Assembly (NCBI GenBank): GCA_021815365.1
Contig: JAKAGZ010000010.1
Coordinates: 1 to 64,000 of the forward strand
Source: Bacteroidota bacterium
GTDB taxonomy: Bacteria > Bacteroidota > Ignavibacteria > Ignavibacteriales > Ignavibacteriaceae
Direction of reading: 5' to 3'
DNA length: 64,000 nucleotides
The position numbers and the translations under genes are program-made. Positions 26,717-35,127 of the stretch are shown here, piece by piece. The stretch's first letter is position 1, and each line of letters opens with the position of its first letter. The notes beneath the pieces are model-generated. The model was not told the DNA's origin. It was given only the letters and a program-made list of their open reading frames with translations, and ran no database searches.

Positions 26717-27718
26717 ATGACTAATTTAGAAAAATCTATACGATCCAGGTTCGAAGTAATTAAAGGCATGGAAAGTTTTGTTGCTGATAATATTGATTTA
26801 CTATTAAAACCAGTGAGCGAAAGCTGGCAGCCGAGTGATTTCTTGCCGGACATGGCTGCGGAAAACCGGGACGAACAATTAAAAGATTTCAGATTAAAAT
26901 CAGAAAATCTTCCAGATGAATTACTTGTAGTACTGATAGGAGATATGATTACCGAAGAAGCATTACCAACTTATCAAACATGGCTCAACAGGTTAGAGGG
27001 AATAACAGATAAAACCGGAACCAGCAGTTCAGCCTGGGCAAAGTGGAGCCGCGGCTGGACTTCGGAAGAAAACAGGCACGGCGATCTTCTCAACAAATAT
27101 CTTTACCTGACCGGAAGAGTTGACATGCGGGCTGTTGAAGTTACAATTCATCATTTAATCAGAAATGGCTTTGATCCTAAAACAGAAAACGACCCGTACC
27201 TTGGTTTTATTTATACATCTTTCCAGGAAAGAGCCACAAAAATTTCTCACTCGAACGTTGCAAGGCTTGCAATTAAAGCCGGAGATGAAAGATTACAAAA
27301 GATCTGCGGTATGATCGCCGGAGATGAAGCGAGGCACGAAAAAGCTTACAGGCTTTTTATGCAAAAGATTTTTGAAGCCGATCCCATGCAGGCAATTTTA
27401 TCTTTTGCAAAGATGATGAAAATAAAAATAACAATGCCTGCTCACCTGATGTATGATGGTTGTGATAAAAATATATTTACAAAATTTTCAAACATTGCAC
27501 AGAGAATTGAAGTTTATACTGTAAAGGATTACGCAGAAATTATCTCCAACCTCGTTAAAGGCTGGGATATAGAGAACATAAAGGGACTTTCAGACTTAGC
27601 AGCTAAAGCTCAGGATTATCTCTGCTCTCTCTCAGAAAGATACTTAAACGCGGCGAACAGGTTTTCTTTCGCTGGTTCTGCAGAAAAATTCAGCTGGATT
27701 TTCGACAGGGAAGCTTAA
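26717..27718 (+). CDS. Acyl-[acyl-carrier-protein] desaturase
   Basis: 333 residues from the ATG at 26717, which has GGAAG seven bases upstream; the longer frame from 26669 adds unrelated residues. The four-helix di-iron ligands are present: EEALPTYQTWL, EENRHGDLL, QERATKISH and GDEARHEKAY. This is the soluble stearoyl-ACP-desaturase type, which adds a cis double bond to an acyl-ACP using O2 and reduced ferredoxin. A partner reductase is not nearby. Implies exposure to oxygen. Confidence 0.95.
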   Translation: MTNLEKSIRSRFEVIKGMESFVADNIDLLLKPVSESWQPSDFLPDMAAENRDEQLKDFRLKSENLPDELLVVLIGDMITEEALPTYQTWLNRLEGITDKTGTSSSAWAKWSRGWTSEENRHGDLLNKYLYLTGRVDMRAVEVTIHHLIRNGFDPKTENDPYLGFIYTSFQERATKISHSNVARLAIKAGDERLQKICGMIAGDEARHEKAYRLFMQKIFEADPMQAILSFAKMMKIKITMPAHLMYDGCDKNIFTKFSNIAQRIEVYTVKDYAEIISNLVKGWDIENIKGLSDLAAKAQDYLCSLSERYLNAANRFSFAGSAEKFSWIFDREA

Positions 27719-27754
27719 AAAAATCATTTTGTTTCTTCTCCCAAAGGAATTTGC

Positions 27755-27979
27755 TTAACTATATAAACAGAATCCCGCGGTAAGATATGTTTTGACATTA
27801 TTACTTCTGCAGTATTCAACAATTTCGGGAAGTTTTTCGATCTGAAAATTTTTTGCTTTAGCGCGCATGTTAAGCTGATCAGTTCCAAAGTAAACTGCAT
27901 CGGCTCCGTTTTTAACTACTGTTAGCAGCATTATCCAATCGCCTGCAGGAGCCATCAATTCTGGTTTCTTCATTAACAT
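27755..27979 (-). pseudogene. N-terminal remnant of a U32 family peptidase
   Basis: 74 residues, KPELMAPAGDWIMLLTVVKNGADAVYFGTDQLNMRAKAKNF, match the start of U32 peptidases (YegQ/TrhP group), which are normally 400 or more residues. The frame stops after YLTAGFCLYS, and the other frames downstream are also closed before the desaturase gene ends at 27718. So the C-terminal 80 percent is missing, including the catalytic region. Probably a degraded or recombined copy. Confidence 0.8.
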
Positions 27980-28134
27980 TCCGATTTGTTATATATAAAT
28001 CTAAAAAAAGAATTTAAGAATTATTGCAATAAAATTATTTTCTTTTTTGTAATTATTTTTTCTTTCGTTATGTTAGCAGCCAATCATCAACCAGATTCAC
28101 TTAAACAATTTAACAAACTTTTCCCGGGAGTAAG

Positions 28135-28824
28135 ATGGAACAAACTATCGTAAAAAAATACAAGTACTACGATTTTATAATGGCTGCCTTTGTCACAATA
28201 CTGCTTTGCTCGAATATAATCGGCGCAGAAAAAGTTGTGTCTGTCTGGGGATTCTCCTTCGGTGCCGGAATTTTATTCTTCCCTATCAGCTATTTCTTTA
28301 ATGATATACTTACGGAGGTTTATGGATATGCACGCTCGCGGAAGGTTGTCTGGGCAGGATTTACTGCTTTGGCTTTTGCTTCGTTTATGTCGTGGGTTGT
28401 TGTTACCCTTCCACCTGCCAAGGGCTGGGTGCACCAGGATGCGTACGAGGTTGTGTTCGGGCAAACGCCGAGAATTGTTATTGCTTCGCTGCTCGCTTTT
28501 TTTTCTGGTGAGTTTGTCAACTCCTTTGTCCTTGCTAAAATGAAAATTTTTACCTCCGGAAAATTTTTGTGGACGAGGACGATAGGCTCTACAATTGCAG
28601 GTGAAGTGGCTGATTCAATTATCTTTTATCCGCTTGCGTTTTATGGCTTCTGGCCTGTTAATCTGGTAATAACTGTTATGATAACAAATTATGTTTTAAA
28701 AGTAACGTGGGAAGTTGTCGCGACTCCATTGACTTACAAAGTTGTAAATTTTCTAAAAAGAAAAGAGCACGAAGATTATTACGACAGGGATACGAACTTT
28801 ACACCTTTCTCAATCCAGGTTTAG
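28135..28824 (+). CDS. yhhQ: Queuosine precursor transporter (YhhQ/VUT family)
   Basis: 229 residues with about six membrane segments. KYYDFIMAAFVTILLCSNIIGAEKVV, FPISYFFNDILTEVYGYARSRKVVW and TIGSTIAGEVADSIIFYPLAF are the conserved blocks of the VUT family, whose E. coli member imports queuosine precursors. GGGAG precedes the ATG. No preQ1 riboswitch was recognised in the leader. Convergent with pepT across an 11-bp-stem hairpin. Confidence 0.92.
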   Translation: MEQTIVKKYKYYDFIMAAFVTILLCSNIIGAEKVVSVWGFSFGAGILFFPISYFFNDILTEVYGYARSRKVVWAGFTALAFASFMSWVVVTLPPAKGWVHQDAYEVVFGQTPRIVIASLLAFFSGEFVNSFVLAKMKIFTSGKFLWTRTIGSTIAGEVADSIIFYPLAFYGFWPVNLVITVMITNYVLKVTWEVVATPLTYKVVNFLKRKEHEDYYDRDTNFTPFSIQV

Positions 28825-28832
28825 CTGCTCAG

Positions 28833-28861
28833 CTCCGAAGGTCGCTAATAGACCTTCGGAG
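28833..28861. terminator. Hairpin between yhhQ and pepT
   Basis: CTCCGAAGGTC (28833-28843) pairs exactly with 28851-28861 across a 7-base loop. It lies between convergent stop codons. The following T-run is short. Confidence 0.7.
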
Positions 28862-28878
28862 TTTACCAGGTTTATAAT

Positions 28879-30126
28879 TTACGCTTTTTCTTCCCACACT
28901 TTTGTAATCTCAACTATAAACTTTACTGCGTCCTGCATATCCTGAACAGCAACCCATTCAAGCTGCGAATGGAAGCTGTGCTCACCGGCAAAAATATTCG
29001 GCGTCGGCAGCCCCATAAAAGACAATCTTGATCCATCAGTGCCGCCGCGGATCGGATGCATAATTGGTTCGATGTTCAATCTCTTTAAGGCTTCAATTGC
29101 ATTTGCTTCCACTTGTGGAAATTTATCAAGTACCTCTTTCATATTTCTGTACTGCTCGACTACTTCAAACTCTACTTTGGAACCGGGATATTTTGCTGAA
29201 GCCTTATCGGCAAGCTCTTTCAGAAGGTCTTCGTATTCTTTTAACTTCGGAGTTTCAAAACTTCTGATAATAAATTTCAATGTTGTTAGTTCTTCGTTAC
29301 CGTTGACGGATGTACAATGGACATAACCTTCTCTTTTTTCTGTTGTTTCAGGAGAGAGTTTATCTTTTGGAAGGCTTTCGATAAAAGCACCGGCAATTTT
29401 TATCGAATTGATCATCTGCCCTTTTGCATAGCCAGGATGAATATTTTTCCCCCTGAACTTAATTACAACCATATCAGCACTGAAAGTTTCCGTTTCAATT
29501 TCGCCTCTGCTTGAGCCGTCAACTGTATATGCGAACCTGGCTCCTAATTTTTTCAGGTCTATCTTTTCAGTTCCTCTGCCAACCTCTTCGTCCGGTGTAA
29601 AACAAATTTTAATTGTACCGTGCTTTACCTCAGGGTGAGTGAGCAGGTAATTTACCGCATCAATTATCTCAGCAACACCGGCTTTATTATCAGCACCGAG
29701 AAGAGTTGTGCCGTCTGTAGTTATGATATCATAACCTTTCATTTTTTTCAGGTCAGGGTTTTCGATTTCCTTAATTACCCACCCGCCATTTTTTAGATGT
29801 ATATCTCCGCCCTGGTAATTTTTATTAATAATGGGATTTACATTTTTCCCGCTAACAGCAGGCGAAGTATCAACGTGAGCGATAAAAGCTATGGGATCAA
29901 CTTTTTTGTTTGTATTTGCCGGCAGTGTCGCCATTACATAACCCCACTCGTCCATAGCGGCGTCTGCAAGCCCCAGACTTTTTAATTCTTCCGCAAGATC
30001 TTTTAACAGCACCTTTTGTTTTTCTGTGCTTGGGAAGGATGTTGATTCTTCATCCGACTGTGTGTCGTATTTCACATATTTTAAAAACCTGTCAACACAG
30101 GTAAATTTATATTTTTGATCAAACAT
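28879..30126 (-). CDS. pepT: Peptidase T (tripeptide aminopeptidase)
   Basis: 415 residues from the ATG at 30126, which has GGAG seven bases upstream; the longer frame to 30165 is unlikely. M20-family zinc ligands are visible: HVDTSPAVSG, GADNKAGVAEI, the catalytic Glu pair in TPDEEVGRG, the Asp in YTVDGSSRGE and the final His in AGEHSFHSQLE. Removes N-terminal residues from tripeptides in the cytoplasm. The MHPIRGGTDGSRLSFMGLPTPNIF block is characteristic of PepT. Confidence 0.96.
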   Translation of the reverse strand: MFDQKYKFTCVDRFLKYVKYDTQSDEESTSFPSTEKQKVLLKDLAEELKSLGLADAAMDEWGYVMATLPANTNKKVDPIAFIAHVDTSPAVSGKNVNPIINKNYQGGDIHLKNGGWVIKEIENPDLKKMKGYDIITTDGTTLLGADNKAGVAEIIDAVNYLLTHPEVKHGTIKICFTPDEEVGRGTEKIDLKKLGARFAYTVDGSSRGEIETETFSADMVVIKFRGKNIHPGYAKGQMINSIKIAGAFIESLPKDKLSPETTEKREGYVHCTSVNGNEELTTLKFIIRSFETPKLKEYEDLLKELADKASAKYPGSKVEFEVVEQYRNMKEVLDKFPQVEANAIEALKRLNIEPIMHPIRGGTDGSRLSFMGLPTPNIFAGEHSFHSQLEWVAVQDMQDAVKFIVEITKVWEEKA

Positions 30127-30181
30127 AACATTCTCCTTTTTATAGATTTTTGTATACCTTCTCAAAACTATTTGAGATTCT

Positions 30182-30335
30182 AAATAAGGTAATAAAGTTA
30201 AGGACTTTGGAGGTTAGATTTGTTACTAAGGTTTTTATTTTATAATTAGGTTTTCATTCAAAACCTTATTTATCTCTTTCTTCTGACCTTAGTAACACGC
30301 ACTCAAAACACAAATCCAACCTTATTACCTTATTT
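30182..30335. mobile_element. MITE-like element with 18-bp terminal inverted repeats, copy C
   Basis: AAATAAGGTAATAAAGTT (30182-30199) matches the reverse complement of 30318-30335 at 17 of 18 positions. The right end differs from the copy A/B end by one base over 17. The interior has a second inverted repeat (GTTACTAAGG near 30222 and CCTTAGTAAC near 30288), so the whole can fold into a long hairpin. No open frame. Confidence 0.65.
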
Positions 30336-30368
30336 TCTAACACTCTGTAATGCCAAAGATCAAATTTG

Positions 30369-30474
30369 CCTGCCTATGCCGAGGCGACTGCCCGCCGTAC
30401 AAAGTACTTTGGGAGGCGGGGCTTTGCGCAGGCAGGCTTGCCTATGCCGAAGTGGCTTCGCGCAGGCAGGCTTC
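30369..30474. repeat. GC-rich palindromic repeat block (GCCTGCC family)
   Basis: GCCTGCCTATGC near 30369 and GCGCAGGCAGGC near 30429 form an inverted repeat around a GC-rich centre with the 12-bp palindrome CAAAGTACTTTG. A second unit (CTTGCCTATGCCGAAGTGG to GCGCAGGCAGGC) follows directly. Much richer in GC than its surroundings. Confidence 0.75.
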
Positions 30475-30525
30475 ATCAAATCTTTCCAACAGAATTTCAA
30501 TCCGTCTTCTTAGTTTTGTGAAGCC

Positions 30526-32013
30526 CTATTTAACTCTGAATATAACTACTCTCCTGTTTTTTGCTCTTCCGCTTTCTGTATTATTATCTGCAACGGGATC
30601 CTTTTCCCCCTTGCCAATAATTGTAAACCTGGTTTTGGAAATTCCTTTCGAGATAAAATAATTTAAGACAGATTTTGCCCGTTCAAGTGAGATGAATTCA
30701 TTCATTGCTTCAGAGCCAATATTGTCGGTGTGCCCTTCAATTAGCCATTCTGAATTGGGAAATTCTTTCATCTCTTCCACAAGCTGGTTGAGCCGGGAAA
30801 AAGCAGATGGGAGTAAATTTGTTTTTCCAAATTCAAAACTTGTCGCAGCGGTCAGAACTATTTCTCTTTTAGGTTTTTCTTTTTTTAATTCATCATTTTC
30901 AGACTCAACTTTTTTTACAACAGGGCAGCCATCGGGGTCAACTATTGTTCCGTGCTTTGTATCCGGGCATTTATCAAGATAATCAGGAACACCATCCATA
31001 TCCGAATCTAAAGGACATCCCTTTTCATCAACACTTACACCTGCTGGTGTATTGGGACATTTATCAAGGTAATCCGGAACTCCGTCAGCATCGTGATCAA
31101 AAGGACAGCCGTATTCATCAACAGCAACTCCTGCTGGAGTATTCGGGCAAAGGTCTGTGTAATCGGGAATCCCGTCTTTATCAGAATCAACCGGGCATCC
31201 ATCTTTATCAACCCTGACCCCTTTTGGTGTACCAGAACATCTGTCAAGATAATCGGGTACTCCATCTTTGTCTGCATCTGCCGGGCAGCCAAATTCATCA
31301 ACCAAAATACCTGCCGGTGTGCCGGGACACATATCTTTCGAATCTTCGATCCCGTCGCCGTCAGCATCCTGAAATCCAAACATAGAGTATGTCAACCCGA
31401 TTGATGAAGTTAAAAACATATCATTTGATTTACCTGACTGAAGGTCATCAAGATTATCTTTCTGGCTCAGCAAAACACCGCCGTTGAAATTAATGCTTAA
31501 ATTATTTGTTGCTTTAATCCTGAAACCTGATTCAATATTATAACCCCATTCGGACCTGCTGTATTTATTCGCAAGATTATTGGGCAGCTTTTGTCCGTTT
31601 CTCCCCTTCGGATTAAAATATAATCTCGACATACCGGTTAACAAATACATACAAAACTTGCTGCTGAATGCAATATTGTAAACCAATCCCGAACCAAGGT
31701 AGTACATTTCTGTACGGAAATAGTCAGGGCTTTTGTTATTATCGCTTCCTGAAATATAGCCTCCTCCGCCAAATAAACTAAGCCCAAGAGTGCTGATAGT
31801 ATTTGAAGCGAGATAATATTCCAGCGCACTCTTTGCGAAGTAATCTAATCCGATTTTCGAATAGTCTGTCAGCGAATAAGTAGCTCCGCCTTCAACAGTA
31901 ACGTTCAGTGTACCGGAAAATGGATTTCGTTTTTGTATGTTTTGTATTGTTTGAGAAATAGAAGAATTACAAAAAAATAAAACTGCGGTAAAAGCAACAA
32001 TGATTATTCTCAT
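30526..32013 (-). CDS. OmpA-family outer-membrane protein with five TSP3 repeats
   Basis: 495 residues, paralogue of the protein at 10516. Signal peptide (about 1-20), beta-barrel-like domain (about 25-215), five thrombospondin type-3 repeats (about 218-370) with the pattern DxDxDGxxDxxDxCPxTPxG, then an OmpA domain with IEGHTDNIGSEAMN and NRRVVIF. Calcium-binding spacer between membrane and peptidoglycan is the likely role. Bracketed by MITE-like copies C and B. Confidence 0.94.
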   Translation of the reverse strand: MRIIIVAFTAVLFFCNSSISQTIQNIQKRNPFSGTLNVTVEGGATYSLTDYSKIGLDYFAKSALEYYLASNTISTLGLSLFGGGGYISGSDNNKSPDYFRTEMYYLGSGLVYNIAFSSKFCMYLLTGMSRLYFNPKGRNGQKLPNNLANKYSRSEWGYNIESGFRIKATNNLSINFNGGVLLSQKDNLDDLQSGKSNDMFLTSSIGLTYSMFGFQDADGDGIEDSKDMCPGTPAGILVDEFGCPADADKDGVPDYLDRCSGTPKGVRVDKDGCPVDSDKDGIPDYTDLCPNTPAGVAVDEYGCPFDHDADGVPDYLDKCPNTPAGVSVDEKGCPLDSDMDGVPDYLDKCPDTKHGTIVDPDGCPVVKKVESENDELKKEKPKREIVLTAATSFEFGKTNLLPSAFSRLNQLVEEMKEFPNSEWLIEGHTDNIGSEAMNEFISLERAKSVLNYFISKGISKTRFTIIGKGEKDPVADNNTESGRAKNRRVVIFRVK

Positions 32014-32279
32014 ACTTCCCTTATTTAAATTATCGTGGTAGTTAATTTAACTGAATTTAACCCCATTCTCAAAAAGCAAAGGGAATTTCTGATGTAAAAT
32101 TTTTTGAAGTGTGTGACTATCCAAATTAAATTTAGGAACGCAAAAAAATTGTGGCATTGTTTGTCCAGGACTGATTTTTTCAGAAGCTGATTTAGTTCAG
32201 CAGCTACCAGATGATAAATTAAAGTAGTTCAGTTACAGCATGGACTATGGCAGGCAATTATTGGCGATATATATGTAAC

Positions 32280-32416
32280 AATAATGTAATAAGATTTGTT
32301 GTTATGCTTTGCTTCTGCTACTAAGGTTTCGTTTAGAAATAAAGTTAAACCTTATGATTTGTTCAAACCTTAGCAGCTAAAAAAAACGAACCTTAGAAAA
32401 ACCTTATTACATTATT
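32280..32416. mobile_element. MITE-like element with 18-bp terminal inverted repeats, copy B
   Basis: 32280-32297 matches the reverse complement of 32399-32416 at 17 of 18 positions. The right end is identical to that of copy A. Length 137 bp; interior similar to copy A without its central 165-base insert. In inverted orientation relative to copy A, with about 80-90 bases of flanking similarity on each side. Confidence 0.7.
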
Positions 32417-32452
32417 TCTGAAAACATCTGACTAATAAATCAGGTGATCAAT

Positions 32453-32473
32453 CCTGCCTGTCGGCAGACAGGT
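32453..32473. repeat. GCCTGTC-type palindrome
   Basis: CCTGCCTGTC and GGCAGACAGG form a near-palindrome. The equivalent place in the related spacer at 13.3 kb lacks this palindrome, so it looks like an insertion here or a loss there. Confidence 0.6.
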
Positions 32474-32588
32474 TCCAGAGAATTTTTATAATTTGTTTTG
32501 TACAGATGTATTTTATAGAACAAACTATTTTAAAAAGGAAGATAATAATTGGAAGCTTAATAAATAAGTTAATCTGGAAGAATTGCAG

Positions 32589-32613
32589 TATAGCCCGTAA
32601 TATACGGGCTATA
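32589..32613 (-). terminator. Hairpin after the HU gene
   Basis: TATAGCCCGTA (32589-32599) pairs exactly with 32603-32613 over a 3-base loop, 12 bases past the stop codon of the HU gene. No T-run follows, so termination strength is uncertain. Confidence 0.55.
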
Positions 32614-32624
32614 CAGAGAAGAAA

Positions 32625-32912
32625 TTATTTTTTAGGAAGAATAGCGTCTTTGGCAGCTTTTGCTATTCTGAATTTTAAAACTCTTTTTGCAGGGATCAAA
32701 ATCGTTTCGCCCGTTGCCGGATTACGACCCATCCTTTCTTTTCTATCTACAACCACTAATTTACCCAAGCCAGGGATAGAAAATGAATTCCGGGCTTCCC
32801 TATGTGCAAGACTGACCAATTCATTCAAGAATTGTTCGGAGAATTTTTTTGTTGTTTTGGTTTTCCTGGAAAGATGATCAACAATTTGACTCTTGGTCAT
32901 TGCTTTTGCCAT
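32625..32912 (-). CDS. HU-family DNA-binding protein
   Basis: 95 residues. MTKSQIVDHLSRKTKTTKKFSEQFLNELVSLAHRE is the helical dimer part. SIPGLGKLVVVDRKERMGRNPATGETILIPAKRVLKF is the HU/IHF beta-arm with the RxGRNPxTGE signature. A histone-like nucleoid protein; HU is more likely than IHF because it is a lone gene, but this is not certain. Monocistronic. Confidence 0.95.
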   Translation of the reverse strand: MAKAMTKSQIVDHLSRKTKTTKKFSEQFLNELVSLAHREARNSFSIPGLGKLVVVDRKERMGRNPATGETILIPAKRVLKFRIAKAAKDAILPKK

Positions 32913-33171
32913 ATGATTTTACCCTTTATGTTATTAGAAATTAGTTACAGTGTAAAATAGAAATTATTTTAATTAAAAGAAATAATTTTTAAAAAATTTT
33001 ACCCTTCCCGACCCTTATTTACAGGCTTGAAACAGGGTCGTGTTTTACGGATAATAAAACTGCAATGAAAAAACTAACATTAAATTTCATATTTTACTGC
33101 TAATGTTTAATTACTTATTTTTTATTATCGAATATATACCAGGAATTATATCTCAAGCCAGTGATAAACAG

Positions 33172-35127
33172 ATGAAATATTTTTTACCGGTTCTTATTTT
33201 ACTTTGTCATATTTCATACGGACAAGTTCGTGATACAACTTACTCGCTGCAATCTTTAATTAATGATTCAACCACTACAAAAATAAATAATTCATCGCTT
33301 CTTGATTCCACGAAGAAAAACATAAGTGTTGATACATTAAAACCACTCCATCAGCAGGCGCTGTCTGAGAAAAGTTTCTTCTTAACGAACAAAGAAATCA
33401 TCAAGCTTGATTACAGGTATGCTGGTGATCTCTTCAAGCCATTCGGTCCTTATTTTACAAAAGATTTTGGTTTCATCGGACAGCCAAACGAAATTATGCT
33501 TTACGGCACGGGCTTCAACGGAATAAGTTATCTTGAAGACGGAATTCTATTCAACAACCGACTGACGAACTCTCTTGATCTCAATCAAATACAGAGTGAA
33601 AATATTGATTCAATAGAAATCGTTCCGCTCCCGAGAGGATTTCTATACAGCCCATACAATAATTCTGTCAGTGTAAATTTTATTTCAAAAGATTTCCTTT
33701 CCAGCCGTCCTTATTCGAGAATAAAATATTACCAGGGACCAAACGGTGAGGCTATGGTTGACGGACTATTCAACATGTGGCTCTATAAAAAACTAAATGC
33801 GTATTTTGATATTACTAACAGGAAAACAGACAGCAGTTACGCCAATACTTCTCTCAGTCTGTGGCAGTCCAGACTTAAATTGAAATACCTGCTGAACAAT
33901 AAAATAAATATAACAGGTAGTTTCTATTATGCTACTTCCAAAACTGGCTTAAACGGCGGCGCAGATATTATCAAGATTGATTCGACCGCCAGTAATCCGA
34001 ACAATATTCTTTATGATGAACGCCTTGCGCCGGTAGTATACCCTGACAGAAGCAGACAAACGAAACAGCAGTACTTCAGTCTGAAGCTGCTTGGAAAACT
34101 CTTCAGAAATTCCAGGACTGATTTAACTTTTTATTACGGATCAGATTATGACGGAGTATCGGGCAGTAGAGATTCAGTTTACTTTGCCTATACTGACAGA
34201 AATAAAACCTACGGCTTTTCATTGAGGCACGATCTTTCGGAAAAGCTATTCAATTTTTCATTGATCGTCAATTACGAAAAATATAATTTGAACTATGATG
34301 CTTTGTTACAGAATTTTCATCCCGTGGTAAATTACAATTCATCCGTATACTCTGCCTCAGCTATTATAACTTTGAATTTAGGAAACAAACTTTTCGTTCC
34401 CTCCTTTTTCTATAAGACTGCCCATAATTCTTATTACTCAACAGATCAAAACTCTAAAGGCTTGGGTGCAGATATAAGTGTACATCTACCCGATAGTATC
34501 TCTCTTTATGCAGGATATTCATTTTATACGAACCGCAGTGACAAGTACATAAATAATTTTGAAGCTTCAGCACAGTACAATAATGATTATCTGTCTGCAA
34601 ACCTGCAATACTTTTCCAGGCAGGATTACTATACAAACAATTATGTTATTCCTGTTCCGGTGCCTGCCCTCCAGCCTCAAATTTATTACCCTGCTGCCTC
34701 CGAACCAAACATTAAAGGGCTTAGCACACAATTAAATTTTAAGTTCTGGAAAATCGTAATGGAAAACAGCGCAACTCATTATTTTGGTGCCGGCTCCATG
34801 GAAAACATTTTTTTCTCTGTACCTCAAAATACATACACAGGCGGCATATATTATAAGGATATTCTCTTTAATAACAACCTCAATCTTAAAGCAGGATTTG
34901 CTTATTATTACACCGGGAAAAGAAGATCAAAAGAAAATGCTATGACAGCGCCGTTTGTCAGTCCAACCGGCAGACTTGATTTTACTCTTGCGGGGGTAAT
35001 TCATGATGCGGCAATTGTTTATTTTGCCTGGCAGAATTTATTTAATAACAAATATTTTATTGTTCCCTACTATCCGATGCTTCAAAGAAGCATCAGGTTT
35101 GGAATAGCATGGGAATTATTTAATTGA
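33172..35127 (+). CDS. TonB-dependent-receptor-like outer-membrane protein
   Basis: 651 residues from the ATG at 33172, which starts a clear signal peptide (MKYFLPVLILLCHISYGQ); the longer frame from 33103 has no such start. A plug-like region (about 70-190: GFNGISYLEDGILFNNRLTNSLDLNQIQSENIDSIEIVPLPRG) precedes a long run of beta strands typical of a 22-strand barrel, ending in Phe-rich LQRSIRFGIAWELFN. The plug is short and no TonB box was recognised. The stop overlaps the next start by one base (TGATG), so it is co-translated with a GT-C glycosyltransferase. Confidence 0.8.
   Translation: MKYFLPVLILLCHISYGQVRDTTYSLQSLINDSTTTKINNSSLLDSTKKNISVDTLKPLHQQALSEKSFFLTNKEIIKLDYRYAGDLFKPFGPYFTKDFGFIGQPNEIMLYGTGFNGISYLEDGILFNNRLTNSLDLNQIQSENIDSIEIVPLPRGFLYSPYNNSVSVNFISKDFLSSRPYSRIKYYQGPNGEAMVDGLFNMWLYKKLNAYFDITNRKTDSSYANTSLSLWQSRLKLKYLLNNKINITGSFYYATSKTGLNGGADIIKIDSTASNPNNILYDERLAPVVYPDRSRQTKQQYFSLKLLGKLFRNSRTDLTFYYGSDYDGVSGSRDSVYFAYTDRNKTYGFSLRHDLSEKLFNFSLIVNYEKYNLNYDALLQNFHPVVNYNSSVYSASAIITLNLGNKLFVPSFFYKTAHNSYYSTDQNSKGLGADISVHLPDSISLYAGYSFYTNRSDKYINNFEASAQYNNDYLSANLQYFSRQDYYTNNYVIPVPVPALQPQIYYPAASEPNIKGLSTQLNFKFWKIVMENSATHYFGAGSMENIFFSVPQNTYTGGIYYKDILFNNNLNLKAGFAYYYTGKRRSKENAMTAPFVSPTGRLDFTLAGVIHDAAIVYFAWQNLFNNKYFIVPYYPMLQRSIRFGIAWELFN

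Larger units (their letters stand above)
30127..30525. other. 399-base spacer with a MITE-like element and GCCTGCC palindromes
   Basis: No gene. It contains element copy C (30182-30335) and a GC-rich repeat block (about 30369-30474). The plus-strand open frame across it is an artefact of the repeats. Confidence 0.7.
32014..32624. other. 611-base spacer with repeat elements
   Basis: No gene. It holds MITE-like copy B (32280-32416), the flanking similarity to 13.3-13.76 kb, a GCCTGTC palindrome (about 32453-32473) and the hairpin after the HU gene. The part next to 32013 should carry the promoter of the OmpA gene. Confidence 0.7.

Noticed and set aside
28020-28134. preQ1 riboswitch ahead of yhhQ
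   Set aside because: The leader lacks a recognisable aptamer core; only an A/T-rich stretch is seen.
30350-30661. Plus-strand open frame of about 100 codons
   Set aside because: It runs through the GCCTGCC repeat block and then overlaps the OmpA gene on the other strand; no homology or ribosome-binding site.
30945-31404. Long open frames opposite the TSP3 repeats of the OmpA gene
   Set aside because: They arise from the periodic codon pattern of the Asp-rich repeats on the minus strand.
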